Source: Diphasiastrum complanatum (Eukaryota > Streptophyta > Lycopodiopsida > Lycopodiales > Lycopodiaceae). From it: DNA of 64,000 bases. Location: contig CM055101.1 in the NCBI GenBank assembly GCA_029204225.1, positions 29,995,975 to 30,059,974 of the forward strand. Reading direction: 5' to 3'. Both the position numbers and the translations under genes were made by a program. Each line of letters begins with the position of its first letter. Within the stretch, counting starts at the first letter, position 1. The notes beneath the pieces are model-generated. The model worked only from the letters and a program-made list of their open reading frames with translations, ran no database searches and was not told where the DNA came from. This document shows, piece after piece, positions 11,677-22,760 of this stretch.

Positions 11677-12678
11677 CTAACTTACAATGCCAACAACATA
11701 GCATATATCTGGTCTAGTTGTGGTAAGGTAAATCAAGCTCCCTACTAACTGTCTATATAGCGAGGCATCAAATGACTGTGATTCATCAAGCTTAGAAAGC
11801 TTTTTACCTGGTTCAATAGGAGTGTTTACTGGTTTGCAATCCTGCAACCTAAACTTGTGTAGTAACTCTTTGACATATTTCACCTGTGTTAAACCCACTT
11901 CATGTCCTTTTTGCCACACTTCTACCCCAAGGCAGTAATGCATCAGGCTGAGATCCGTCATCTCAAATTGTTCCATGAGGTCTTTCTTGATTATGTCTAT
12001 CATCTCTTGATTATTTTCCGTAATAATCAAGTCATCAACATAAAGAGCAATCAAAGCAACCATACCATCAAAGCATAAGACATATAGGTTTGGATCAGAA
12101 TGTGTTCTCACCATCCCCTTTGAACAAAAGTACGCATCAATCCTACTATACCACGCATGTGGTGCTTGTTTAAGACCATAAAGCGCTTTCTTCAAGTGAC
12201 ATACTTTATTTTTCTGTCCTTTCGTTACAAAGCCTTCAGGTTGATCCATGAACACTTCTTCTTCTAACTCACCATTTAGAAAAGCAGATTTCACATCCAT
12301 CTGATGCAAGGCCCAACCAAAATGTGAAGCTAAAGCAATAAGTAGACGTAGAGTATTCCACTTACACACCGGCGCAAAGGTCTCCTCATAGTCAATGCCT
12401 TTATTTTGTGCGTACCCTTTGATTACCAATCTTGCTTTGTGCTTTGCTATGCTTCCATCTGCATGGTACTTAATTCTATATACCCATTTACAACCAATGG
12501 ATTTCTTGCCAACTGGTGGTTCTACTAAGTCCCATGTGCTATGCTTAGCAATTGACTCCATATCCTCTCCCATGGCTTTGATCCAAATGTCATCATCCTT
12601 CGCTTCACCATAAGTCGAAGGTTCTTTTGCTTTGAATAATGATGGATAACAGATCATAATTTGCTTCATACCTTTCAA
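11677..12678 (-). pseudogene. Family A reverse transcriptase
   Basis: A 333-codon frame covering the RVT_2 domain: CKWVYRIKYHADGSI, HKARLVIKGYAQ, QMDVKSAFLNGELEE, KKALYGLKQAPHAWY, and an intact catalytic YVDD in ALYVDDLIITEN. It ends in RPDICYVVGIVS before TAG, where the copy near 61990 has CAG (Gln). Upstream stops near 12695 and 12750 separate it from integrase. Confidence 0.95.
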
Positions 12679-13181
12679 GTAGTATCTTCTCTATTGTTGA
12701 TCTTCATAGCTCTCCCTAGTTAGATGATCCTGGAAAGTCATCTATATCGTGCTCTCCATCAATCTCTCAAACCACTTAGGGAGCTTTTTGTTAGGTGATC
12801 GGCTTTCTGGTGAAAATGTATCCCACGGTACATCCTTCTCCTTGCGTTTGTCACCTGCAATTTCAATCCTTCTTGCACCAAAAGGTTTGTCCCTACCTCT
12901 CCAACCTGTTTCTTGAGGTTGAGTAGTAGTATCTTGAGGTGTATCCTCATGTTCATCACTCGGAAGGTCAATGAATGGATCATCATCAGGTGGTCAGCTA
13001 GCATAGATTTGGCACTTTTCATAATCGTACGATTTTTGTGCTCAGCTACACCATTGAGAGCAGGAGTATGAGCTCGCGTAAATTGTCTTTTAATCCCACA
13101 TTGATCACAAAGAACATTGAAGTCATTAGACTTATACTCACCTCTACTATCTGATCTTAGGACTTTGATCTTCTTACCTGT
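12679..13181 (-). pseudogene. Family A integrase end, with internal deletion
   Basis: From 13181 downward: KIKVLRSDSRGEYKSNDF holds the second catalytic Asp, and NGVAEHKNRT the catalytic Glu. After KSAKSML the sequence jumps to an acidic post-integrase linker in another frame (DDPFIDLPSDEHEDTPQ), so the integrase C-terminal part is missing. Length lost is estimated from the family, not measured. Further stops near 12750 and 12695. Confidence 0.85.
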
Positions 13182-14846
13182 CTAATTTTCGACCAAGTTT
13201 TTGAAGTTCTTGAAGTTATCAAAAGCATCTGATTTCTTCTTCAAGAAGTAGATCCACGTCTTACGTAACATATCATCAATAAAGGTCATGAAATAGAAGG
13301 CTTTTCCTAAGGACATGGTCCTCATGGGCCCGCATAAATATGTGTGGATTAAATCCAGGATGTTCTTTGCTCTTGCAACACCCCCTTTATTGAACTTCTC
13401 TCGATGCTGCTTCTCATATATACAAGATTCGCATATCGATTTCAAGTGATCTTCTATTGTAGGCAGTCCTGTTAGCATCTCCAATTTTCTCATCAAACTG
13501 AGGCTTCCCAAGTTCAAGTGACCAAGCCTCTTGTGCCACAACTCAGTTTGCGAAGGAACGGATGACACAAGTCCATGTTGCCCCTTGATTGTGGCATTCA
13601 ACCTGTACAATTTTGTATTGGGCTCTCTTACTCCATTTGCAATAACTTTGAACTTTTGGGTCGCATCCTTCACAAAGCAACGATCATGGGCGAATTCTAG
13701 TTTCAACTTTTGATCAGTAATGACTCCAATAGAAAGTAGATTTTTCTTCAAACCTGGTACATAAAGTACCTCCCTGATCATCCTGCTTTTGCCGTCAGGC
13801 AGTTGGATTGAAACTGTGCCTATCCCCTTGATCATGCACACCTCACCATTTGCTTGTGAAACAGATGTTCCATTATCCAATGCCTTCAAACTACTGAACC
13901 AGTTCTTGTTACCTGTCATGTGTCTTGTGGCTCCTGAGTCAATATACCATGCTTGATCATCTTGATTAGATGACAATGCAGATATGAAGATGCTAGAGTC
14001 TTCAGTGTCACCCTCATCGACAAGGTTACCTACTTGTTTTGGTTTCCCCTTGCCTTGTTCCGCCAGGAATTTGCGACATTCACTCTTCCAGTGACCCTTT
14101 TTACCACAATGGAAGCACTTGCCTTTCTTCTTAGTTTTTTTGGAAGATCCCTCATCCTCTTGAGACTTGGCAAATTGATGTTTAGTCTTCTTCTTGCCCT
14201 TGCCCTTGCCTTGTTTTTGGCATATTGCAAGTGCCTGATCGTCAGTATGTTGACGTCTAGCTTTTACCATTTCTCGTCGTTGCTCTTCCTGCATCAAGAT
14301 TCCTGTGAGCTCGTCAAAGGTTGGAAATCTTTCTCTTGATGCTATTCCGCTCACAAACATCTGATAGGGTTCTGCAATGCCGCATAATGCATTATGCACC
14401 AGCTCCACATCACGTATGCGCTCTCCAATAGATTGTAGTTCATCTCTCATTGTCTTGATTCTGGTCATGTACGTCTGAATGTGCTCTCCTTGCTCAATGC
14501 GGGCACTATTCAACTTTGACTTCAGAAACATGATTCTTGATGGATTTGATGTCTCGAACTGCTCCTTTAGCACATCCCATGCCTATCTGGGTGTAATAGC
14601 ATCACAAATGTGGGTAATGATGTGATCCTTCATTGACAAGTTAATGAAGGTCAAAGCTTTCCTCATCTTTTTGTCAAACACTTTGATGTCTGCTTCATTT
14701 GGCGGCCTTCTCTCATCACCTGTGATGACTTCCCACACATCTTTCTCCATCAGTATGTTTTTTATATTCAATTTCCACACTGCATAGTTGGAAATCCCGT
14801 CCAATTTGCTACTTTCACTCAAAATGGACTCTCCCATGTTTGCCAT
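13182..14846 (-). pseudogene. Family A gag-protease-integrase N-terminal part
   Basis: Gag starts at ATG 14846 (MANMGESILSESSKLDG) and is broken by TAG at 14583-14585; the copy at 35478 has CAG there. Then: gag helical region, CCHC knuckle CFHCGKKGHWKSEC, protease WYIDSGATRHM with intact DSGA, integrase HHCC (LWHKRLGHLN and CESC), and the core start. The first catalytic Asp is replaced by Tyr (IHTYLCGPM, codon 13338-13340). The frame ends at TAG 13182-13184 where family members have Gln. Confidence 0.93.
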
Positions 14847-16145
14847 CGCAAAACTGCTTAAAGCTTCTGCCTTAGGCTAAGAACAGTATGTCAAGGCCAA
14901 CATTGATGTCAGAAGTTGAAAATAATGACCTGCACTTTTTTCTTACCAGGCCACTCGCTGCTTTTTCACCAATTTGAAAGCTAAATCGGCGTCGCCTTCC
15001 GAAATGCACTCAGTCGTCAATTTCCAACAACGTGCCCAGTGGAATGGTGAAACTACTCTTGGCATACTCTGAACACTTTTTCCGCTGCAACCGCTCTGTT
15101 TTGCTATACCGTACTTGCAGATACAGTCCGGGTGCCCTTTGTTTGGAGGTTATAGCCTTTCGTTTGGGTCAAAACAGGCAAAGGACCCAAAGATAGGGAC
15201 TTTTCTAGCTTTTAAACTGTTTCTTCACTTTGAAGAAACTTCACTCTTCACTTGTGAAGGGAACCAACTCAACTTTCAGTATGAAAATTTTTAATGAAGT
15301 TGAAGGCCATAATGCACTTTAATTCTTCAGGACCCTGTTTAAAGCTCATCCAATGGCTGAACCAAATCTTGTGGTTCAAATTTCTCTCCCATCACAGATT
15401 CTGGACCGTTGATTCACTTGACACCTCATCTAAAGGTTCAAAGTACATCGGGGCATCGAACCAAACTCTTGCATACGCTAAGAACTTCAGTACACTGAGT
15501 TCTTCATCGCGTTGGGCGCGCAAACTACCCGCAACTTCCTTGCCTGCTGCCGCGCCTCCCTTCTCTCAAAAACATCAGATCAAGCTCTCCTGTGGATCGC
15601 TTTGAGCACAATCTGAGGCCTGGAGCAGGGTCGCCCTACTGAATCCATGACTATAGAGTGTTCAGTCAGGAAATTCCGTGGAGAAACGGTGATTTTAGCT
15701 CAACTTGACAAAGTGGCTTTTTCACCTTTTTATCGCAAATCTGCTAGGTTAATTGTCTGGAGACAAATCTCTGAGATAAACCTCAGAATCTCTCCATGGC
15801 TGATTGACAGTGTGATTAGCTTCCTTCCTGTCCTTATGGCATCCAAAACGGTGCACAAATAGCGAACAAATCACCAGTTATGTATAAAAATCGTAACACC
15901 AAGTCCGGTTTCAATTTTCAGCTGGCTTCAAAATTGTCAATTTTTCACCAAATTTTTCCCTGTCTGATGCTATGCACAGGCTATTAATCCCTCTGTTGAG
16001 CTTAGCAAGCCTCTATAAATTAGAAACCGTGCACCAGTGCTTCTCTTTCTGTCTTCAACCCGCCGTAAGACCCCGAACTCTCAGAAGACAGTTCTCCCGA
16101 AGCTCTCTTCAACGGCGACACTGTACTGTGTACACTCCCTGTACG
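14847..16145 (-). other. Family A 5' leader (noncoding)
   Basis: 1.3 kb between PBS and gag ATG, full of stops in all frames. It is conserved with 34187-35477 in the second copy, so it is a genuine part of the element and probably holds packaging signals. Confidence 0.8.
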
Positions 16146-16157
16146 GCTCTGATACCA
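16146..16157 (-). promoter_or_regulatory. Primer-binding site (initiator Met tRNA)
   Basis: Minus strand TGGTATCAGAGC, the standard plant copia PBS complementary to the initiator methionine tRNA 3' end, directly abutting the LTR end AATTCTAAGT. Confidence 0.95.
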
Positions 16158-16432
16158 ACTTAGAATTTGCTTTGCACTGGAACACAGATCATGCTACACA
16201 GTAACACAGACAGAAAAACACTCTTCTCAGCAAGCTTAAATAGCAACTGTATTTCTCAAAATGAAATTACACTGTACATATAGTTGTTCACTCAGGCAAC
16301 CCATGCATGACCCAGGTTGTCGTTGGCGGGACGCGTGTCCCATCGACTTGCCTCATGGTGAGGCCAGCTGATCCTTATCCACTGATAGGACCCACTTACA
16401 GTCACACAGTGATTCTAACTTTAATTCTAACT
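16158..16432 (-). repeat. Family A 5' LTR (275 bp)
   Basis: Starts AGTTAGAATTAAAG and ends AATTCTAAGT on the minus strand, fixed by the PBS on one side and TSD AATTC (16433-16437) on the other. The ends are near-perfect inverted repeats but not TG...CA. Confidence 0.93.
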
Positions 16433-16437
16433 AATTC
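16433..16437. repeat. Target-site duplication AATTC, right
   Basis: Partner of 10759-10763. Confidence 0.85.
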
Positions 16438-17280
16438 AACATGAAGATCAAGTGCTTAAAGTTTGCAAATAAAGAATTTTCAACAAAGTTTAAAGAGGTT
16501 TGTGTGGCACATGGGATCAAGAGAGAGCTTTCATACCCAAAGGTTCTACATGGTGTGGAAGAAAGTAAGTGAACTCTTTTTGAAAGAGCTAAATCCATGA
16601 GGGTGAATGCAAATCTTCCTAAGTCATATTGGGGTGAAGCTTTGATGTGCGCTAACTTTTTTTGCAATAGGTACTCAAATGAAGACCTGGATGAGAAGAG
16701 TTCATTTGAAGTTTTTTTTGGTAAAAGGCCAAAGATGGAGCATTTGAATATCTTTGCTAAGACTTGCTATGTCAACTCATCTTTTGGATTCTTCATGGGA
16801 ATCTTTGTTGGCTATAGTGAAATAAGAAAAGCTTATAGGGTTTACATTCCTAAGTCAAAGAAAGCTCAAATTTCTAAGATGTTGTCTTTGAAGAGGAGAG
16901 TGTGGATAAGCTTGAAGTTGCTGATTTTGATCAATCTAAAATTTTGGTGGCGAGGAAGACGGTTCTTTGGATTGTGATGGTGGAGATGCTTCTCCATGTC
17001 AATTTCTAGGAATATCCTCAAGGGATAGACAAAAGCCATCTAGGCTTACATATGATGAGAAGGGTAAGCAAGTGGAAGTGACTCATTTTGCGTTACTCAA
17101 ATGTCTTGGTTCATCTTATTGTCTAGGTGATGTTATGCAAGTGGATGATGGTTTTCAAGGAATGGATGCAAGTAATGGATCTGGACAAAAAAAACATTTC
17201 AATGGCTTTTATGGTCAAGTGCAAGATCAAGAGGTTGATCTCAAAGAGTTCAACTACACAAAAGGAATGATTGCAATTAG
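16438..17280 (+). pseudogene. Copia family B integrase, second half
   Basis: Continues the integrase cut at 10763: HGIKRELSYPK, then at 16597 MRVNANLPKSYWGEALMCANFFCNRYSN, then a GIFVGYSEIRKAYRVY block, the conserved copia integrase C-terminal box. Stops and frame changes follow 16973. The parallel copy is at 46720-47010. Confidence 0.88.
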
Positions 17281-17724
17281 GAGCTAGTCAAGTGGCAAAG
17301 ATACTTTGGATCTATTTTTGCAGGTTATTGAAGACTCAGGTAAGGTCATGGGAGCAGCAAGGAAGTGTCATTCTTTACTTGTTCTATCTTATGTTTGAGC
17401 TATTTCATGTCAAGGTGTGTAGATTGTCCAGATATGGTGAAACTAGCTACATTGTCTTGCAATATCTCGTTGTTGGAGTTGTACTAGCATTCTTGGCTGG
17501 TTCTGCTGATGGAAATGAAGCTATTGGAGGCTCATTATATCACTCATTCATGATCAAGTGACCAAGTGTTGATGATAGCTTATGGCAAGATGGAGATGGA
17601 AGCTCATTTATTTATTTTCATGGTGAAGACATATCAAGGAAGGACAAAAATTTAGGAGACAAGCAAGCATTGCATGATAACTATCATGCTACTATTATTT
17701 TCCAGAGAGTTCAAAGTTTGAAGC
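17281..17724 (+). other. Family B degenerate internal region
   Basis: Lies between integrase and the conserved family-B tail, where RT and RNase H would be expected, but no RT motif could be recognised. Probably decayed or replaced. Confidence 0.4.
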
Positions 17725-18540
17725 ATGGAGGAATCATTACATTTACATTCTAATTGGTTCTTCATGTTCTAATTACATCTTGATGTAAGAAATAGTGAAA
17801 CATCCAATTTGGACACTATTCTCTGTATCAATGGAAGTTACTATAAAACCATAGAAAGGAGGTCTATACTTAGGATGGAGATCATTTGTAAGATGGATGA
17901 AAATTGTGTGGTAAAACTAGTTGAAGACGAAGTGTGAAAAATTGTCAACTAGTTTTGTTGGTTTATTGACATTTTTGGAGGCCCAAGTGAAATTTCAACC
18001 TAGAGATACTTTTTCTAATGTCAATAAGGCCTAAAACTAGTGTCCTTACCATTTTTAACAAGTATATAAGTGGATAAGTTCGGAATTAGCTCTACTACTA
18101 TTGGATAGTTGAGATACATTGAAACTAGTCATTTATTTCTAGGTTTTAAGTGAAGTACCTAGAAGTTGCTATTTTAGGGCAAGTTTAGGGCAAGTAGACA
18201 AGTGACACTATGGATGCTATAAAAAGCTGTAAAGTAGTGGAGAAATCATCTTCATATTCTCATTTTGTATGGAGAAATTTTCTCTTTTGATTATACGTCC
18301 ATCTCATGTGTTTATCTCTTCATATCTTGAGTTTCTGTGTGTAGAATGTTGATTTTATGGTTGATCTAGCTTTCACACATGTGAAGTACAGTATTGTACT
18401 TTACTGCAGCAATATGGACAGGGATAGTACTAAGTCATATCTAAGTGTTTATGATCAAATCTTTGTGCAGTTCTAAGTTCCAGCATGCATAAACTAGTGT
18501 TCTATATTCTCTAGCTATTTATAGATGTGCAACCAAATTG
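17725..18540 (+). repeat. Family B 3' tail and LTR, copy 1
   Basis: 17725-17938 matches 47000-47226 (AGAAATAGTGAAACATCC, ACCATAGAAAGGAGGTCTAT). From about 17939 it matches LTR B at 47227-47945 and 58970-59550, with a TATA-like CTATAAAAAGC near 18219 and GTGTGTAGAATG near 18339. Similarity is moderate; LTR ends are not fixed. Confidence 0.65.
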
Positions 18541-18595
18541 GCCCAAGATCTTTTTGATCTACTAATGTGTTTTGGGTATGTATTTTTTCACAGAG

Positions 18596-18615
18596 GGCAG
18601 GTACGCGCACCTGCC
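18596..18615. repeat. Small palindrome
   Basis: GGCAGGT, ACGCGC, ACCTGCC: a 7-bp perfect stem with a 6-nt loop in AT-rich DNA. Could be a hairpin or a binding site; nothing nearby tells which. Confidence 0.6.
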
Positions 18616-18770
18616 TCGCATTATTTCCTCCACCATTCACAAAAAAGTGCGGAAAAGGACACAGATTTCAAAGTTTGTGAGTAATTATACTATCGTCAAA
18701 ACTACCTTCAGTATTAGCCAATTGAAAACTTTTAGATTTGGGAGTGTTATTTCGAGGTTTGTAGTATGTT

Positions 18771-19040
18771 CTAGAAGTTTGACAGAATAGTGATTTTAGA
18801 TTACCTTAAAATTGGGACGGTTTTTCTGAAGGCACAAGTATGTATCAAAATCAGTTTTTGACTTTGGAGATATGAAAAGTAGCATACAAAATAGTAAGTT
18901 CATAATTGTTTGTTTCTTCCAATACATTGAGGTTCCCCCCATGACATATCTTGTACCAACCAATGTGGGACGGAAATCGAAATTTTCGATACCAGCCGGT
19001 TTAGGGTATTGGAGTCCTTTAAAAAATTCAATACTAGTTG
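18771..19040. repeat. Dispersed 270-bp repeat, copy 2
   Basis: Direct copy of 1-271. After AATACTAGTTG the two loci diverge. Confidence 0.85.
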
Positions 19041-19444
19041 GGTATTATTATAAGGAATACTAGACTTCTTTGTGTGTGTTTGAAGATGGATTAAATGCCA
19101 TGGGCCGAAATTGCCATCGTGAGCACACAAGTGCCTGAAGCTTGCCATAGGTGGCACATGTTTGCAATCCCCAACAATTCCCTTATATACCACTATCCTC
19201 AAGAAAATAAGAAACCTTGAAACATGTCAAAATATTCTTTAATTTTTTGTTATTTTTGTAATTTTATTCATGTTTCTCCACAGTCAATAGAAACACTTAG
19301 GAATCGCAACAAGCAACCGGATCAATAGGCGAATGTAGTCGCAATATCATTTCCATCCCCCGAACTTGACAATCTTAAAAGTGAGCTTTTATTGTTTATT
19401 AAGCAAGTAAAATATATAATGAATGCTGGGTATCACCGCAAACT
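19041..19444. other. No recognised feature
   Basis: AT-rich sequence flanking the first TPD1 unit. The first unit continues into it without a visible boundary, so it is probably original flanking DNA of the gene. Confidence 0.5.
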
Positions 19445-19658
19445 AAATGATAATTAGCATCTTTATGCTTCAATGTAAAGCGCACATCACATATTACCTA
19501 ATATGCCAATGAAACATTGTAAGGGAATTTACATCGTTTCAAACTCAGGCGACTGGATTGGATTTTGATTTTAGCAACATTTGAAGTTTTGCCGCGAACC
19601 TACGAACCCATCTAAACGAAGGGCGGAGAGAGAGTCTCCTAGCGTGACGTTCGTAACC

Positions 19659-19720
19659 TATATATAGGCTGTACGCAGTCGCGAATAGACGAAGGGTGAT
19701 GTTAGTAAGCTATATATAAG
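19659..19720 (+). promoter_or_regulatory. Two tandem TATA boxes of the TPD1-like gene
   Basis: CTATATATAGG near 19658-19668 and CTATATATAAGG near 19710-19721 each precede TGTACGCAGTCGCGAA, so a roughly 52-bp promoter block is duplicated. The second lies about 45 bp before the ATG, giving a short 5' UTR if TSS spacing is usual; the first would give a longer one. Confidence 0.65.
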
Positions 19721-19764
19721 GTGTACGCAGTCGCGAAGAGAGACAGAGCGTGTGAGAGAGAGAG

Positions 19765-20487
19765 ATGGCGAGGGCAATGGTTCAATATAACGATATTTTT
19801 AAGGTGGCAGCAGCTGTAACAAGCGGAAGAACACACCTGCTCGTAGTCTTTTTGCTATGGCTGGCCCTTACCAGTTCCGCCATGCAGCAACAGCAACAGC
19901 AGGGAGTGACCAAAACGAGTGAGTACAGCAGTGTGGCGCATACTCCATTGTTGGGGTTGATAGCAAGAAAGAATTTCTTGCCTGTTGAGCTTTTAATTTT
20001 CGTCCACTTGTTTGTACTGCGTGTGCCACAGTTCCGGAATCATGTGCTTCCCTTCAATTAGTTGCATTTCCTTACCTTGCGACGCCTCTTATCTTCTCTC
20101 ATGAACGAAATAGAGGTATAGTTGCGATATTGCTTCATGCTTCTTGGCTCACCCTTTGTCTTACTTGCAGGTACGTATACTGGATGCGTAGGTGGATCAA
20201 GTATCAGAGTCGATCAGAAGAGGCTGAAGATAATAGACAACAATGGAGATGGCGTCTGGAGAGTGAATGTCACAAACTATTGCCATTGTAATGCAATAGG
20301 AATCCATGTCCACTGTGGAAGTTTTGCACCTAAGATTGTAGATCCTGCAATTCTATTCGTTCTGGGCTACGACGACTGTTTGCTCAACGGTGGACATCAC
20401 TTGAGTCCTCTTGAGACCATATCATTCGAATACGAAGGGATCCATCCATATCCTTTTTCATTCAGATCAGCTCATTTTCAGTGCTAG
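19765..20487 (+). CDS. TPD1-like: TPD1-like secreted cysteine-rich protein, copy 1 (two exons)
   Basis: Exon 1 is 19765-19918 and exon 2 is 20171-20487, with a 252-bp GT-AG intron (GTGAGT donor, CTTGCAG acceptor, phase 1); product 156 aa. Residues about 24-40 are a hydrophobic signal peptide (HLLVVFLLWLALTSSA), followed by a Gln run. Exon 2 matches the TPD1 family: VNVTNYCHC, IHVHCGSF, VDPAILF, YDDCLLNGG, and a terminal Cys, six cysteines in all. TPD1 proteins are small secreted ligands of EMS1-type receptor kinases in anther and ovule cell fate. The paralogue role here is unknown. The ATG is the first in the frame and follows two TATA boxes. Frame and splice sites are intact. Confidence 0.85.
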
Positions 20488-20639
20488 CAATAAGGTCCCT
20501 TGTTGGCGAATTATTAGCCTTTGGGAGATACATGCACATAATTTTCGACATATTCAAATGGAGTAGGCGTAGCTGTTGATTCACAAGACTTTGCAGTACC
20601 TTATGCTTCAATATTATATCAACATATGTGCATGCTTCA
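20488..20639. other. TPD1-like 3' flank
   Basis: No strong polyadenylation signal seen; probable 3' UTR. Confidence 0.4.
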
Positions 20640-21180
20640 TAGCATTCTAGTTGATTGTTGTGTTGTGGACAGTTTTCATCTTCAGGCTTTCAAATTTAGT
20701 ATCGAAACGGGTTCGTATGAAATTTTTGATGAGTTTGTGCTTGATGAAGAGATGGATGTATTCTCGAAGTGATGGTTAGTAACATGCAGCTTTAGGTAAC
20801 ATTAAAGATGTTTTAACACTTGACTGCCAAACTTTCCAATTATTCTGAGTAGCGATTGCAACCATAATTCTTATAGAGGTAATTCTAACCACAGGTGCAT
20901 AAGTTTAGGTATAGTATATTCCTTCTATTTGACTATATCCCTATGCCACAGGCCTGGCTTTAAAGTTTAAACCTGTCAACTGTTTTGTCATCCTTCAATT
21001 TTAATTTCTACACCCATTTGTTTCCAATTACCTTTGAATTTTCAGGCATGTCTACAAGTTCCCATTCCTGGTTTTCTTCCATGGACTGAATCACTTATTC
21101 CATCGCTTTCTTCCAGCTTAGCCAAATCTTGGACTGCTTTGCTTTTGCTAGAGTTTTTGGTTCCAGTATGAGATCATTTC
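20640..21180 (-). pseudogene. Copia RT N-terminal fragment (family E), first block
   Basis: Minus strand 21180-20940 reads SMEENQEWELVDMPENSK and VIGNKWV, then a stop and KLKLKDDKTVDRF: the start of copia RVT_2. Sequence down to 20640 is a decayed continuation. It is duplicated in direct orientation at about 22118-22760 inside the same unit. Confidence 0.8.
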
Positions 21181-21334
21181 TTACTTCCATTAGGTAAATC
21201 ATTTCTCCACACCTTTTCAATGGCCTTTTGATTCTTGTTGACTAAAGATTTTCTAATGTGACTTGCAAACTGTCTTGGTTTGGTTCCGTGGCTTCTACTT
21301 GATTCTTTGTTGTTGTACCGTCTTGCTTCTCAGC

Positions 21335-22117
21335 TTACAGCTCTACTTTAAGATCTATGGACTGATCTTGCAAGAGATCATATGGCTTTATTTGAGAATC
21401 TATCTCTAGATAGGCCTTTTTGGAAGCAATTGTTTCATAGAATGATTTGTCCTCATAGAATTCTACATCTCTTGAAATTATGACTTTCTTAGTCTCTGGG
21501 ATATAAACTTTATATCCTTTCTGGTGGTTAGGATACCCCACAAATATACCTCTTCGTGCTCTTGGGTCAAGTTTTCTCTTGCCAACATCTTCCACTAATG
21601 TGTAGCATAAACAACCAAAAACTTTGATATGGTCTAGCTTCAGTTTGGACTTTGTCCAGAGCTCATTAGGGGTTCTCCATCCCAGCCAAATAGTTCAAAT
21701 TCTCTACTGACATATTCTCCTCCATTATCTGTTCTCAATGCCAGAGGTGCTTGTCCTTTTTGTGATTTACATGCAGTCACATATTCTTTGAAAAGAGATA
21801 AAGCATCTGATTTGAGTTTTACAGACTTTACAACAGTATAACGAGAATAATCATCAGTGATCGTTATAAACTATTTTGCTGACCCTATGGATAATACTTC
21901 AATGGTCCACAAAGATCACTATGAACAAGCTCGAGCACTTTAGCACTTTCTTGCTAAAGTGCTCACTAGATCTATGAAATGATTTCTTATGCAATTTTCC
22001 TTTAAGACAGACTTCACACTGTTTGCAGTTGGTTTCTTTCCTTTCATCCCATCCGTCTAGTTTGATTCCTTTTGATATTAGTTTTGCTAGTTTCCTGTGG
22101 GATGCATGTCCACTCAT
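21335..22117 (-). pseudogene. Copia integrase fragment (family E)
   Basis: 22117-21899 encodes the pre-integrase zinc region (GHASHRKLAKLISKGI, CKQCEVCLKGKLHKKSF); 21898-21600 is a decayed core; 21595-21335 encodes the C-terminal box (RRGIFVGYPNHQKGYKVY). Stops and frame shifts throughout. Confidence 0.88.
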
Positions 22118-22760
22118 GCTTCATATCATTCTAGTTGATTGTTGTGCTGTGGACAGTTTTGATTGTCAGGCTTTCAAATTTAGTATCGAAACGAGAATGT
22201 TTTTTACATCACTTTCTTTATGATTATCCGTCCAAGTAATGATTTGTTCCATCTTCATTTTGAATGTGCTCACGTATGTCAAGTTCGTCTGAATTTTTTG
22301 ATGAGTTTGTGCTTCATGAAGAGATGGATGTATTCTCAAAGTAACATGGTTAGTAACATGCAGCTTTAGGTAATATTAAAGCTGTTTTAACACTTGACTG
22401 CCAAACTTTCCAATTATTCTGAGCAGCAATTGCAACCATAATTCTTATAGAGGTAATTCTAACCACAGGTGCATAAGTTTAGGTATAGTATATTCCTTCT
22501 ATTTGACTATATCCCTTTGCCACAGGCTTGGCTTTAAAGTTTAAACCTGTCAACTGTTTTGTCATCCTTCAATTTTAATTTGTACACCCATTTGTTTCCA
22601 ATTACCTTTGAATTTTCAGCATGTCTACAAGTTCCCATTCCTGGTTTTCTTCCATGGACTGAATCACTTATTCCATCGCTTTCCTCCAGCTTAGCCAAAA
22701 CTTGGACTGCTTTGCTTTTGATAGAGTTTTTGGTTCTAGTATGAGATCATTTCTTACTTT
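22118..22760 (-). pseudogene. Copia RT N-terminal fragment (family E), second block
   Basis: Duplicate of 20640-21180: minus strand SMEENQEWELVDM, later VAKGYSQIEGI and APVVRITSIRIM. It lies upstream of the integrase piece on the minus strand, which is the wrong order for one element, so two elements or a rearrangement are involved. Confidence 0.8.

Larger units (their letters stand above)
10764..16432 (-). mobile_element. Copia family A, near-complete nonautonomous element
   Basis: A 5669-bp minus-strand Ty1/copia retrotransposon: 5' LTR 16158-16432, PBS 16146-16157, 1.3-kb leader, gag-protease-integrase-RT-RNase H, 3' LTR 10764-11038, with AATTC on both sides. Both LTRs are 275 bp and differ at a minority of sites. 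Gene order is the copia order. It is dead: several premature stops, an integrase deletion and loss of the first integrase Asp. Other family-A pieces lie at 34048-36033, 42369-42525, 59552-59612 and 61400-62098. Confidence 0.95.

Noticed and set aside
18900-19202. Harbinger-type transposase fragment on the minus strand
   Set aside because: Considered because of a GDCKHVPPMASFRH stretch, but no catalytic motif or repeat support was found.
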